From Acetobacterium sp. (GTDB lineage: Bacteria > Bacillota > Clostridia > Eubacteriales > Eubacteriaceae), in contig NZ_JAUSPS010000012.1 of assembly GCF_030652775.1 (NCBI RefSeq), positions 62,001 through 126,000 of the forward strand: a stretch of 64,000 bases of DNA, given 5' to 3'. The translations under genes were made by a program, and so were the position numbers. Positions within the stretch are counted from its first letter, which is position 1; each line of letters begins with the position of its first letter. Of this stretch, positions 32,748 to 41,154 are shown piece after piece. The notes beneath the pieces are model-generated. The model saw only the letters and a program-made list of their open reading frames with translations. It searched no databases and was not told the DNA's origin.

Positions 32748-34481
32748 ATGTTTGTTAAAGAAGGAATTATTGCATCACCTGGTATTGTTATCGCTAAGGC
32801 GCTTGTTTATGAAAAGATTCTGGTTGAAGTGAACAAGCAGAAAGTTGAAGACACCGAGGCAGAAATTGTTAAATTTCAGAATGCTGTCAAAAAAAGCCAT
32901 GAGCAATTGGAGACGATTCGAACAAAAGCGATTAGTGAGCTGGGGGAAGAAGAAGGGGCTATTTTTGAGGCTCATGCCATGGTTCTGGATGATCCGGAAT
33001 TTGTAGAAGGCGTCGAAACAGAAATCAATGATAATCATCTGGGTGCCGATTATGCGGTTAAGATCGTCACCGACCGGTTTTATGAAATATTTGATCAGAT
33101 GGATGATCCCTATTTCAGCGCTCGGGCAGCTGATATTAAAGATGTAGGTACCCGGGTGCTTCATAATATCCAAGGAATCGTCCAGGCCGATTTGTCAAGT
33201 TTGGATGATGATGTGATTATCATTGCTGATGATCTGACCCCCTCAGATACGGCACAGATGGATAAGAAACGGGTGATGGGTTTTGCCACCAATATCGGAA
33301 GCCGAACATCCCACACTGCTATTATGGCTCGAAGTCTGGAAATACCAGCGGTTCTCGGCCTATGTGATATCACTGAGACAGTCAAAACAGGGGATTTGAT
33401 GGTTGTTGATGGATTGACTGGCAAGGTGTGCGTTAATCCCACTAATGAACAATTAGAATTGTATGAAAACGAAAAACTGAAATACCAGAATTATCTCAAA
33501 GAACTGGAAGCGCTCAAAGATTTGGACGCCGTCACCTTAGATGGCAGAAAAGTCGAATTAGTCGGAAATATCGGCGAGCCCAATGATGTGGTCGGGGTAC
33601 TGAAGAACGGTGGGGTCGGGGTCGGACTCTATCGAACCGAATTTTTATACATGAATAGTGATGCGATGCCCAGTGAAGAAAAGCAGTTTGCTGCTTACCG
33701 TTCAGTTTTGGAAGCTTTTTCCAACGGCCCGGTAATTATTCGAACGCTGGATATTGGCGGCGATAAAAAACTGCCCTATTTGCCGATGGATGATGAGTTG
33801 AATCCATTTTTGGGTTTGCGGGCAATAAGGCTATGCTTTAAAGAGATCAGTTTGTTCAAAATCCAGCTCAGGGCAATATTAAGAGCCAGTGTTTATGGCC
33901 ATGCCCATATTATGTTCCCGATGATTTCATCAATTACCGAAGTCAGACAGGCAAAGGCCATCCTTCAGGATTGTATGAAAGAACTTGATAAAGAACAGCT
34001 ACCCTATGATAAAGATGTAAAGGTAGGGGTGATGATCGAAATTCCTTCGGCCGCCATTGCCGCAGATATTATTTCAAAAGAGGTGGATTTCTTCAGCATT
34101 GGTACTAATGATCTCTGCCAGTATACCTTGGCAGTGGACAGAATGAATCAGGAAGTTTCTTACCTGTATGACCCATTCAATCCGGCTATTTTACGACTGA
34201 TTAAACAGGTTACGAGCACATCAGACAAAAAAGATAACTTTTTCACCGGGATGTGCGGCGAAATGGCTGGGGATCCTTTAGCAGCTGTGCTGCTGTTAGG
34301 ATTGGGACTTGATGAATTCAGCATGAGTGCTTTATCTATTCCCCAGATTAAAAAGATCATTCGTAGTGTCCGTTATGAAGATGCGAAAAATATCGCCGAA
34401 ACCGCTCTGAATATGGACACCGGTGAGGAGATAATGGATTTTGTTCAAGACTCAATAAAAAAATTAAATATAAATATTTAG
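32748..34481 (+). CDS. PTS enzyme I
   Basis: 577 residues. Phospho-acceptor H189 in GSRTSHTAIMARS; PEP-binding barrel with RTEFLYM, RTLDIGGDKKLPYL, GVMIEIPSA and GTNDLCQYTLAVDR; C-terminal MCGEMAGDP. Transfers phosphate from PEP to HPr at the start of sugar uptake. AAAGGAG before the start; ptsH follows after 25 bases. In most Firmicutes ptsH precedes ptsI; here the order is reversed. Confidence 0.96.
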   Translation: MFVKEGIIASPGIVIAKALVYEKILVEVNKQKVEDTEAEIVKFQNAVKKSHEQLETIRTKAISELGEEEGAIFEAHAMVLDDPEFVEGVETEINDNHLGADYAVKIVTDRFYEIFDQMDDPYFSARAADIKDVGTRVLHNIQGIVQADLSSLDDDVIIIADDLTPSDTAQMDKKRVMGFATNIGSRTSHTAIMARSLEIPAVLGLCDITETVKTGDLMVVDGLTGKVCVNPTNEQLELYENEKLKYQNYLKELEALKDLDAVTLDGRKVELVGNIGEPNDVVGVLKNGGVGVGLYRTEFLYMNSDAMPSEEKQFAAYRSVLEAFSNGPVIIRTLDIGGDKKLPYLPMDDELNPFLGLRAIRLCFKEISLFKIQLRAILRASVYGHAHIMFPMISSITEVRQAKAILQDCMKELDKEQLPYDKDVKVGVMIEIPSAAIAADIISKEVDFFSIGTNDLCQYTLAVDRMNQEVSYLYDPFNPAILRLIKQVTSTSDKKDNFFTGMCGEMAGDPLAAVLLLGLGLDEFSMSALSIPQIKKIIRSVRYEDAKNIAETALNMDTGEEIMDFVQDSIKKLNINI

Positions 34482-34506
34482 GAAAGAATCATTAGGAGGA
34501 ATTACA

Positions 34507-34770
34507 ATGGTAAAAAAAGAAGTTACAGTATTAAATGCAACAGGTTTACACGCCCGTCCGGCATCGATGTTCGTTCAAACTGCCGGAAAATTCAAATCAA
34601 AGATATTTGTGGTTAAAGAAGGAAATACGATTAATGCTAAAAGTATTATGGGCATTATGGCTGGAGGAATTTCTCAGGGAACAACCATCGAAATTCAGGC
34701 CGAAGGTGATGATGAAGCTGAAGCAGTGGATGCTTTGGTACAATTAATCAATGATAAGTTTGGTGAATAG
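34507..34770 (+). CDS. HPr phosphocarrier protein
   Basis: 87 residues. H15 in NATGLHARPAS accepts phosphate from enzyme I. S46 in NAKSIMGIMAGG is the regulatory serine phosphorylated by HPr kinase in Firmicutes, so the cell probably has HPr-Ser-P/CcpA-type catabolite control. AGGAGG site. Confidence 0.96.
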   Translation: MVKKEVTVLNATGLHARPASMFVQTAGKFKSKIFVVKEGNTINAKSIMGIMAGGISQGTTIEIQAEGDDEAEAVDALVQLINDKFGE

Positions 34771-34866
34771 TTTCTTTGAAATAAAAAATAAAATAAATAT
34801 CTGTTAATTAAGGGTGTTTTGAGGTAAAATGTAGTAAATATCACAATGAAAGTGGAGGAATTTAAA

Positions 34867-35247
34867 ATGAGCAGTAGCAAATTATATTTTGTTGGTGGAC
34901 TTTTTCTAGGAACCATCATCGGCGGAACGCTTGGCGTGTTATTGGCACCAGCAGCGGGCGATGAAACACGCAAAAAATTGGCTGAAGGCACAGAAGAAGC
35001 TCTGGGCAATGCCTATGATCAAGCCGTTGAATATGGTGAAAATCTCAAAGAACAATTCCAGGACATGCAAGAACAATTTACGGAACGTGTTAATGAATAT
35101 AAAAACCAGATTGAAAGCAAAATTCAGGAAATTCAAGACGAGGTTGAACAGGATATTGCTGATTTAAGCGAAGAACTGGAAGCGCTTGAAAAAGAAGAAG
35201 CAGAATTGACTGAAGAAACTGAAGTTGCTGATAAACAAGAAGCGTAA
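34867..35247 (+). CDS. YtxH-domain protein
   Basis: 126 residues from ATG 34867 (GTGGAGG upstream). An N-terminal hydrophobic segment with GGLFLGTIIGGTLGVLLAPAAGDETRKKL is the YtxH motif, followed by a long acidic coiled coil. Probably a membrane-attached stress or envelope protein; exact role unknown. It is followed by a partner of YtxG type. Confidence 0.85.
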   Translation: MSSSKLYFVGGLFLGTIIGGTLGVLLAPAAGDETRKKLAEGTEEALGNAYDQAVEYGENLKEQFQDMQEQFTERVNEYKNQIESKIQEIQDEVEQDIADLSEELEALEKEEAELTEETEVADKQEA

Positions 35248-35263
35248 GGATTGGAAGCTATAA

Positions 35264-35620
35264 ATGATAACGTTAAATTTTAGCTTGTGGGAAATGGCTC
35301 TGTTATTAGTGGGGGTTGCCTTTGTGGTCGGAACGGTTTATTTAGTCAAGCTGTTTAAAAGTCTGGCAGCTACCTTTGACACAACCACCAAGCTGATGGA
35401 AGATAATCGTCTGGCACTTCGCAGTATTATGGAAAATGCCGACGATATAACCAAATCCACAGCGCATATCGTGGATAAGTCAAGTCTGATGGTGGATGAG
35501 GTTGAAGTTGCGCTAAACACCATCAAACATGATGTTATTGATCCGGTGGTAAAGGCCGCATCGGTATTAAAACGAGGCTTGGGAGTTTTTCAAACAAGGA
35601 ATAGAAAAGATAAGGTATAG
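35264..35620 (+). CDS. Small membrane-anchored protein (DUF948/YtxG-like)
   Basis: 118 residues. One N-terminal membrane helix (LLLVGVAFVVGTVYLVKLF), then a helical domain with regular polar/apolar spacing (TTKLMEDNRLALRSIMENADDITKSTAHIVDKSS). The pair with the YtxH protein upstream is common in Firmicutes. Function unknown. Confidence 0.7.
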   Translation: MITLNFSLWEMALLLVGVAFVVGTVYLVKLFKSLAATFDTTTKLMEDNRLALRSIMENADDITKSTAHIVDKSSLMVDEVEVALNTIKHDVIDPVVKAASVLKRGLGVFQTRNRKDKV

Positions 35621-35666
35621 GCCGTGGATTACAGCCCTAGTACAGCATTGCAAAAATGTCTGTGAA

Positions 35667-36419
35667 TTAAATTGTTAATGGTACTCCTGCATAGGTCCAT
35701 TTAAAAGGATGAGCCGTAAGGTTGTATTGTTCCACGAATTTTTGGATGCTTTTCATTAATTCTGCTATGGAAGAATAGCTTTTACGCTTCAGAAGCTTGC
35801 GGCTGATGATGCCAAACCATATCTCGATCTGATTCATCCAGGAACAGTGTTTTGGAGTATAAACAAAACGAATTTTATGCTCCAGATCAAGTAGAAACGC
35901 TTCCCGGCTTTTCATGCTTTGCAGAATCCCTGATTTTCCTTTTTTACCAAGTGCTATATCCAGCTGACATGCTTCTGCCACAAATTTGACCAGTGATTCT
36001 GACTTATGGGTGTTTAATCCATCGCAGATAAAAATCCATTCCTGTTCAGGGGCTGTTTCAACAACCTTACGAACGGCCTGACAAAAGTCATCTTCGTTTC
36101 TGGTCTGATTCAAATAAGGTGGATAGAGTGTTCCATTTGCGATGTGGAAAAATCCAATCAGGCTGGTCGTCCCATGACGAATGTACTCGAATTCCATTTT
36201 GGCACATTGCTCCGGCAATGGCAGTTTAGCTGGATATTTATGCTCTAATGCCTGGATGCCAGTCATCTCGTCAGTGGATACCACATGAATGTCCTTTTGT
36301 TCCAGTTCCTGAGCATTCAAGTATAAATTACAGATGGTGTTCACCTTGGCAGCGAATACTTCGGGAGCTTCCTGTTTTTCAGGTGAATTCAGCCAGTAAC
36401 GTATTTTATGTGGTTTCAA
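35667..36419 (-). CDS. IS630 transposase, catalytic part (OrfB)
   Basis: 250 residues starting at TTG 36419, in the -1 frame relative to OrfA. It carries a DDE nuclease core: D in HVVSTDEMTG, D in WIFICDGLNTH and E in SWMNQIEIWFG. On its own it lacks a DNA-binding domain, so it is probably made as a fusion with OrfA by frameshifting at the slippery site 36431-36437, or by TTGA stop-start coupling. Confidence 0.85.
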   Translation of the reverse strand: MKPHKIRYWLNSPEKQEAPEVFAAKVNTICNLYLNAQELEQKDIHVVSTDEMTGIQALEHKYPAKLPLPEQCAKMEFEYIRHGTTSLIGFFHIANGTLYPPYLNQTRNEDDFCQAVRKVVETAPEQEWIFICDGLNTHKSESLVKFVAEACQLDIALGKKGKSGILQSMKSREAFLLDLEHKIRFVYTPKHCSWMNQIEIWFGIISRKLLKRKSYSSIAELMKSIQKFVEQYNLTAHPFKWTYAGVPLTI

Positions 36420-36916
36420 ATTGACTTCATTTTTAAAAAACGACTGACCGATTTTGCAGAGATCTGTTCAGCAATGCCTTGTTTTTTTATTTCAGCAACC
36501 AGCAGATTAAGACTCCATTGGCTCACTTCGTAACCGAAATCAGAGGGAGCTTTACAGGCAAGGTCAATTATTTTAACAATCTGCTCCGGCGTGTATACCG
36601 CTGGACATCCTGAACGCTGCTTATCTGAAAAAATATGTCGGATCGCTTCGGAAAGCTTGTCTGGATCCGTGGCTTCTAATTCACACAGAAAAGGAAGGGC
36701 ATCCATAAAACGAGTTCGCCAAAGGGCTACACTGTTGTAATGAAGATCAATTTTTTTAGCAATGTCCTGATTGGTGCATCCACGAGAAGCCATTATGACA
36801 ACTGTGGAACGCTTCGTCAAACTGGAAGGTAAGGAACGACTGTTCGAAAAGGATGCCAAAATGGCTATCATGTCATCGGATAAAACCGGTATTGTATCAA
36901 TTGTTTTCTTTCGCAT
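36416..36916 (-). CDS. IS630 transposase, DNA-binding part (OrfA)
   Basis: 166 residues with two helix-turn-helix regions: IMASRGCTNQDIAKKIDLHYNSVALWRTRFM near residue 42 and a second at YEVSQWSLNLLVAEIKKQGIAEQISAKSVSRFL. It recognises the terminal repeats. The frame ends just after a T TTA AAA heptamer in the correct phase for -1 slippage into OrfB. Confidence 0.85.
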   Translation of the reverse strand: MRKKTIDTIPVLSDDMIAILASFSNSRSLPSSLTKRSTVVIMASRGCTNQDIAKKIDLHYNSVALWRTRFMDALPFLCELEATDPDKLSEAIRHIFSDKQRSGCPAVYTPEQIVKIIDLACKAPSDFGYEVSQWSLNLLVAEIKKQGIAEQISAKSVSRFLKMKSI

Positions 36917-37098
36917 AATAAACCACCTTGTATATAAATGATAAGGTCATTATGCATCAAACGTTGAGAAAATGATAGCATTAATTTATTCATAGTATTT
37001 TATGCAACGTTGTACTAGTTATTTCAAAATTAAAAATGTGGCCCGCTAAATTTAGCTCTGAGAACTGATGATTCTGACTAAAAAGTCGGCCCAGATAG

Positions 37099-37911
37099 TT
37101 ACCGAAGATTTCCGGCATAAATATTAAGTCGTCTGCCCCGGACAAAGCCAATCAATGTCAGATTAAACTGACGTGCCAGTTCGATGGCTTCATTGGTTGG
37201 CGCCGAATGAGAGGCAATAACGGGAATGCCGCAGCGAATGGCTTTAAAAACCATATCAGACGGGATTCGTCCGGTGGTAAAAAGAATGGGGTGGGCTAAT
37301 TGCTGGTTTGCTGTCAGTGCCATCCCGATCGTCTTATCAACGGCGTTATGACGACCAATATCTTCACAGACATACATTTCGTTTCCGTCAATGCACATTG
37401 CGGCACAATGGGTCCCGCCGGTTTCATTAAACAAAGCCGCATTTCGGTTACAGGCGTTGGCTAATTTAAAAATTGTCTCGTAGGAGCATTGATGAGCAGG
37501 TAATGGTTTAAGGTTGCTGATTTGAGCAGCCTGCCTTATTTTTTTATTATTGCCACAAGAAATTGATTCGCTGGTGGTATCATGATCGATACTATTTAAG
37601 GAAATGATTTTGTTTAATTGCACTTTTACCCGCTCACCGCTTTGGCAAATATAAATAAAGTCAATATCATCTAAACGATCGATATAACCCTCACTAAACA
37701 TGTAACCTAACACCAGGGCATCAAGTTTTTCCGGGGTGCAAACCAGCTTAAAAGCCAATTGTTCATTAATATAACAGCTCAGATGATGTTCGGTAATGAC
37801 GATGTCGTCGAAATGTTCATGATTAAGCTCGTTATTGGCGTTCTGACGGATTCGTGTTATTGAAAAAGCTTCTTTTAATTCTAAATCAAGTGCTTCGTTA
37901 ATTATTTTCAA
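37099..37911 (-). CDS. Formate dehydrogenase sulfurtransferase FdhD
   Basis: 270 residues starting with TTG 37911 after AGAGGA. Family stretches: ITEHHLSCYINEQLAFKLVCTPEKLDALVLGYMFSEGYI, ETGGTHCAAMC, EDIGRHNAVDKTIGMAL, LFTTGRIPSDMVFKA and IASHSAPTNEAIELA. FdhD passes sulfur from IscS to the molybdenum/tungsten cofactor of formate dehydrogenase. The usual CxxC loop reads SCGNN here, so only the first cysteine is kept. mobA lies upstream; the formate dehydrogenase gene is 3 kb away on the other strand. Confidence 0.93.
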   Translation of the reverse strand: MKIINEALDLELKEAFSITRIRQNANNELNHEHFDDIVITEHHLSCYINEQLAFKLVCTPEKLDALVLGYMFSEGYIDRLDDIDFIYICQSGERVKVQLNKIISLNSIDHDTTSESISCGNNKKIRQAAQISNLKPLPAHQCSYETIFKLANACNRNAALFNETGGTHCAAMCIDGNEMYVCEDIGRHNAVDKTIGMALTANQQLAHPILFTTGRIPSDMVFKAIRCGIPVIASHSAPTNEAIELARQFNLTLIGFVRGRRLNIYAGNLR

Positions 37912-37986
37912 GTAATCGTCCTCTTTTGTTTAAATTGCGGTAATTATTGGATAAACCGATATAGCTGATCAGATTAATGGTTAAGA

Positions 37987-38625
37987 TTATTCTATTATCG
38001 TCTTTTTAGTACGTTGAATATGATTTTTTAACTCTCTCGGAGTATTCAAATTACTGAACATTTCCCAACCGGGACTATAACTGCGACCAACAGCTTCGTC
38101 AATATAATGTAAATTTTCGGCTTCAAAACATTTGTAAATACTTTTTCTGCCAGAGTCCAGAAATGTTTCAATTTTGGGAATTAGATCAACACTGTAAAAA
38201 GCATTAAATGGTTCAATCCACTCATCAAAGCGCGTAACGCAGCCTGATATATCAGGGTTTTCGGTAATGATACTTACCATGTATTTAACATAATCGCTAT
38301 TATAGTAAGGCATGTCACAAGCAGTGACATAGAGAAACCGCGATTTGGACAGCAGAAGTGCTGAATAAATACCAACCAGCGATGCCGACAGCTCCAGGGC
38401 ATCCTGGTAAATACCCCTTAAACCTGAAATATTTGGAATATCTTCCTGGTCGCAACCGACAACGATGATATCATCAAAGTCTTTTGAAAGCTGTTTGACG
38501 ATCTGATTTAAAATGGTCTCTCCGCCAATCCGTAATTTCTTTTTGTCATATCCCATCCGCTGACTTAGTCCGCCAACCAGAATTGCGGCTGTTTTTGTTT
38601 CTTCCATGATCGTTTGTTCTTTCAT
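37987..38625 (-). CDS. Molybdenum cofactor guanylyltransferase MobA
   Basis: 212 residues. GTP-binding loop ILVGGLSQRMGYDKKKL near residue 15, then VTACDMPYYNSDYVKYM with the metal-binding Asp and a family-like end. It adds GMP to molybdopterin to make the bis-MGD cofactor needed by formate dehydrogenases. Downstream gene is fdhD. The N-terminal six residues may be extra, as a second ATG follows. Confidence 0.88.
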   Translation of the reverse strand: MKEQTIMEETKTAAILVGGLSQRMGYDKKKLRIGGETILNQIVKQLSKDFDDIIVVGCDQEDIPNISGLRGIYQDALELSASLVGIYSALLLSKSRFLYVTACDMPYYNSDYVKYMVSIITENPDISGCVTRFDEWIEPFNAFYSVDLIPKIETFLDSGRKSIYKCFEAENLHYIDEAVGRSYSPGWEMFSNLNTPRELKNHIQRTKKTIIE

Positions 38626-39245
38626 AAATTCGTAATGCCTTTCGGTAACTACTTATTTTTGGAAAACTCCTATTTATCTTTAAAAAATGGGAGCATTTTT
38701 TAAGTTAACCATAAATGATTTTTTCTTGCTTCTAGATTTTTATTATATTCTAAATTCTTGGATTTGTCATTGACGTTTTCCCGTATTTACTAATGTTTCC
38801 GAAAAAATCGTTTGATAAATTACCGCCTCTTCAGATTAGAAGCTTCTTTAAAACGCGTCGTGCTAACAAACAGAATAACTGGAGTGGTTGAATTATGAGG
38901 GAGATTGAAAGAGGGCTACGGATTGAAGGTAAGTTTGTAAATGACATAACTGTGCCAATAATACCGGGGAAATTGCATAGTCGGTGGGGAAATGTGAATG
39001 TAAAAAAGGCCAGCATCACTTTGAAAATGACTTAGCCGGGTGTGCAAATATAGATGATACAAAACAAGCAAGGCTGTTTTAATCAAGGTGGCGTGTTAAA
39101 ACGAAAGCTTGGTGGATGACAGATAAGTAACGTCGAGAAAAAAATGACTTAAACATTCAAAGCGGTTCGGACGGTAATGTTGTTTATGAAAATGAAGACG
39201 AAGACAATGCTACCCTCAGGATTGCCTCCGACTTCATGAAGAAAA
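38626..39245. other. 620-bp gap with possible decayed coding remnants
   Basis: No convincing gene. A 46-codon frame at 38895-39035 (plus strand, GGAGTGG upstream, starts MREIERGLRIEGKFV) looks gene-like but short. A second plus-strand stretch around 39150-39260 reads as plausible protein (SDGNVVYENEDEDNATLRIASDFMKK) without a start. The rest is AT-rich and holds the mobA upstream region. It may be the remains of an old gene. Confidence 0.35.
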
Positions 39246-40074
39246 CTATTCTGCAGTTGCAGCAATTACCGGGTCTGAAGCGGCATTGATAGCCTCTTTA
39301 TTTGTTCGCAGATATGTATAGTAGTAAACACCTGGAACCACAAAGGCACCGCCAATAACATTTCCGATAGTTACCGGAATAAGATTATTTATGATGATCT
39401 GACTCCAGGTAATGTCTGCTCCCAAAAATAATCCAATTGGTAAAAAGAACATATTTGCGACGCAATGCTCAAATCCCGCGAGCACAAAAAGCATAATTGG
39501 GAACCAAATTGCAAATATTTTGCCAATAATGTCTTTTGAACCTGCTTGCATCATGACTGCCAGCACCACTAATATGTTACAAAAGGTAGCGCGGATAATG
39601 ATCGGCAACAACGGAATCGCTGTTTTTGCTTCAGCAATACCAATTGCTTTAGCAGCCATGGCTTCGCCGCTGTATAAGCCGCTTTTGAAAAGTAACCAGG
39701 CTAATAAAACAGAGCCCACAAAATTTGCAAGATAAACTACAGTCAAATTACGAAGCAAGGAGCCGAGGGTGATTTCTTTTTTAGCTAAAGCTAAGGTTAA
39801 AGTACAGTTTCCTGTAAACAACTCTGCGCCGCAAAAAAATAATCAGCATCAAACCAACCGGGAAAACACCGGCACCAATGAATTTGGCAAGGGTTGCTTC
39901 AAAACCACTTCCTGCACCTGAAGTAACAATGGTGAATCCATAGGCACCTAAACCAACATACATACCAGCAAAAATACCGAGTAAAAGCATTTTACCAATG
40001 GGTAAAGAGGCTTTTGCTTTTCCGCTGGTCACCATACACTCGTTAATCTCTTTTGGGGTCAAAAAACCGTTCAC
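39246..40074 (-). pseudogene. Formate/nitrite channel FocA, frameshifted
   Basis: Starts with GTG 40074 after AGGAGG. The first part (LTPKEINECMVTSGKAKASLPIGKMLLLGIFAGMYVGLGAYGF) and, in another frame, the second part (LFTGNCTLTLALAKKEITLG ... IINNLIPVTIGNVIGGAFVVPGVYYY) together make one complete six-helix FNT channel of about 276 residues. The frames join at a run of seven T residues (plus-strand A run 39833-39839), where six would keep the frame. Either the gene is broken, it is phase-variable, or the run is misread. If intact it would move formate across the membrane, fitting the fdh neighbours. Confidence 0.85.
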
Positions 40075-40090
40075 ACTATTTTCCTCCTAA

Positions 40091-40401
40091 ACAAGTTACG
40101 ACTTTCATGAATCGTTTGCAGAAGTATAGCACAGAAATAATTATTTGTATATAGTTAGCGTCGCTTAAGTTTACAATTAGTTCGGAGGACATAACAAAAT
40201 TTAAAAGTAAATATAAACTTATGATAATATTTTGTCTAATTAGGACAAAAAAAGTCAAAGAAAAAATTTCGAGTCAAGTGAAATACTTACAATTGTAAGG
40301 GGACGTTAAATTCAAGACAATCGGAGTAAATACTTTTTTTAAAACGGTGTAAGGGCGTTTGACCACTGAAAGATAATAACAAAACCACAAGGTGATGAAA
40401 T
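40091..40401. other. AT-rich intergenic region upstream of focA
   Basis: About 310 bases with no gene. It must contain the leftward focA promoter and a rightward promoter for whatever is expressed toward the formate dehydrogenase. No clear promoter boxes or riboswitch could be assigned. Confidence 0.3.
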
Positions 40402-40650
40402 TTGGATATGTTAAATAACGTTAACTGGAATAAAAGTTGCGATTGGAAGTTGGGAAGCAGGCGTAAAAAAGCGGTTTATTTACCAAAAAAATTGTTTAGG
40501 ACAATGATTCAAGAGATAAGAAAAATAGAAAGGAATACCAGTGGATCAGCGACAGCAACTCCTGTTAATAATAACTATGGTAACGTTTATCAGCTTGGGC
40601 GGAACTGCCTTTTGGTCAATGAGCAGAAACAGTCAGCAATAAAAAGGTAA
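40402..40650 (+). CDS. Doubtful small protein (82 aa)
   Basis: A TTG-started frame with AAGGTGATG upstream. The sequence (LNNVNWNKSCDWKLGSRRKK ... IRKIERNTSGSATATPVNN) shows no known motif and is basic. It may be real or chance. Its position before the fdh leader region makes it worth noting, no more. Confidence 0.25.
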   Translation: MDMLNNVNWNKSCDWKLGSRRKKAVYLPKKLFRTMIQEIRKIERNTSGSATATPVNNNYGNVYQLGRNCLLVNEQKQSAIKR

Positions 40651-40778
40651 AAAATAGTCCAATAAGAGTAAAAATAAGCTTTTCGTAAAGAATGGCGCAT
40701 ATAACAAAATAGCATCGTTTTATATTCGCTATTCCACAAATCACGGCTAACGGAAGTATTTTCAAGGAGTTACGGACA

Positions 40779-40929
40779 GGGTATCATTTATGATGCCCGA
40801 CAAGTCTCGCTAACAGTGGATTGTATGCTAGACAAATAGAGACAGAATCAAGCCTGATGAAGCCGGAAAAGAACCGGTTTTCGCTGAATCAGGCCAGTCG
40901 AGTACAATAAAGTACAGATGAGTCGATTG
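40779..40929 (+). ncRNA. Possible structured leader RNA upstream of the formate dehydrogenase gene
   Basis: Within a 500-base non-coding stretch before the fdh gene three neighbouring helices can be drawn: GGGTATCAT/ATGATGCCC (40779-40798), GTCTC/GAGAC closing 40804-40843, and GCCTGAT/ATCAGGC (40852-40894) enclosing CCGG/CCGG. A small GTAC/GTAC hairpin follows. The order of compact helices resembles a riboswitch or other structured leader, but it does not match a class I know, including the molybdenum-cofactor RNA as I remember it. The distance to the fdh start is about 230 bases. Confidence 0.35.
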
Positions 40930-41154
40930 AGAAAGAGAAAAGAAAAAAAATAGAAAAAAATATTCTGATCAAGAGAATGGTAAATTATCATCTGGCGGGA
41001 TTGAAATGATGAATAACGGGGGCGTTAGGTGTTTTAAACACGACATACTATTAAAGATGACCAAATGTAAAAAAAAGATTGATGTTAAAAAAGTATCAAT
41101 GACAAACGAAGAGTTATCAATTATAATTAAACTACTAAAAGAAAGGGGAAAAAT

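Larger units (their letters stand above)
35640..37015 (-). mobile_element. IS630-family insertion sequence
   Basis: A 1,376-bp element bounded by imperfect terminal inverted repeats: GTACAGCATTGCAAAAAT at the left and, on the opposite strand, GTACAACGTTGCATAAAAT at the right. TA dinucleotides flank both ends (35638-35639, 37016-37017), the target duplication typical of IS630. Two overlapping leftward frames encode the transposase. It lies between the core operon and the formate genes and breaks no visible gene. Confidence 0.88.

Noticed and set aside
35623-35640. IS630 insertion into a gene
   Set aside because: The flanking sequence carries no open frame that continues on the other side of the element; it sits in an intergenic spacer.
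38831-39019. 62-residue minus-strand frame between mobA and focA
   Set aside because: No ribosome site, no recognisable sequence, and it opposes a slightly better plus-strand frame.
40741-41154. Assignment of the fdh leader to the molybdenum-cofactor or cobalamin riboswitch
   Set aside because: The characteristic sequence blocks of those classes as I know them are not present; it is reported only as an unassigned structured candidate.
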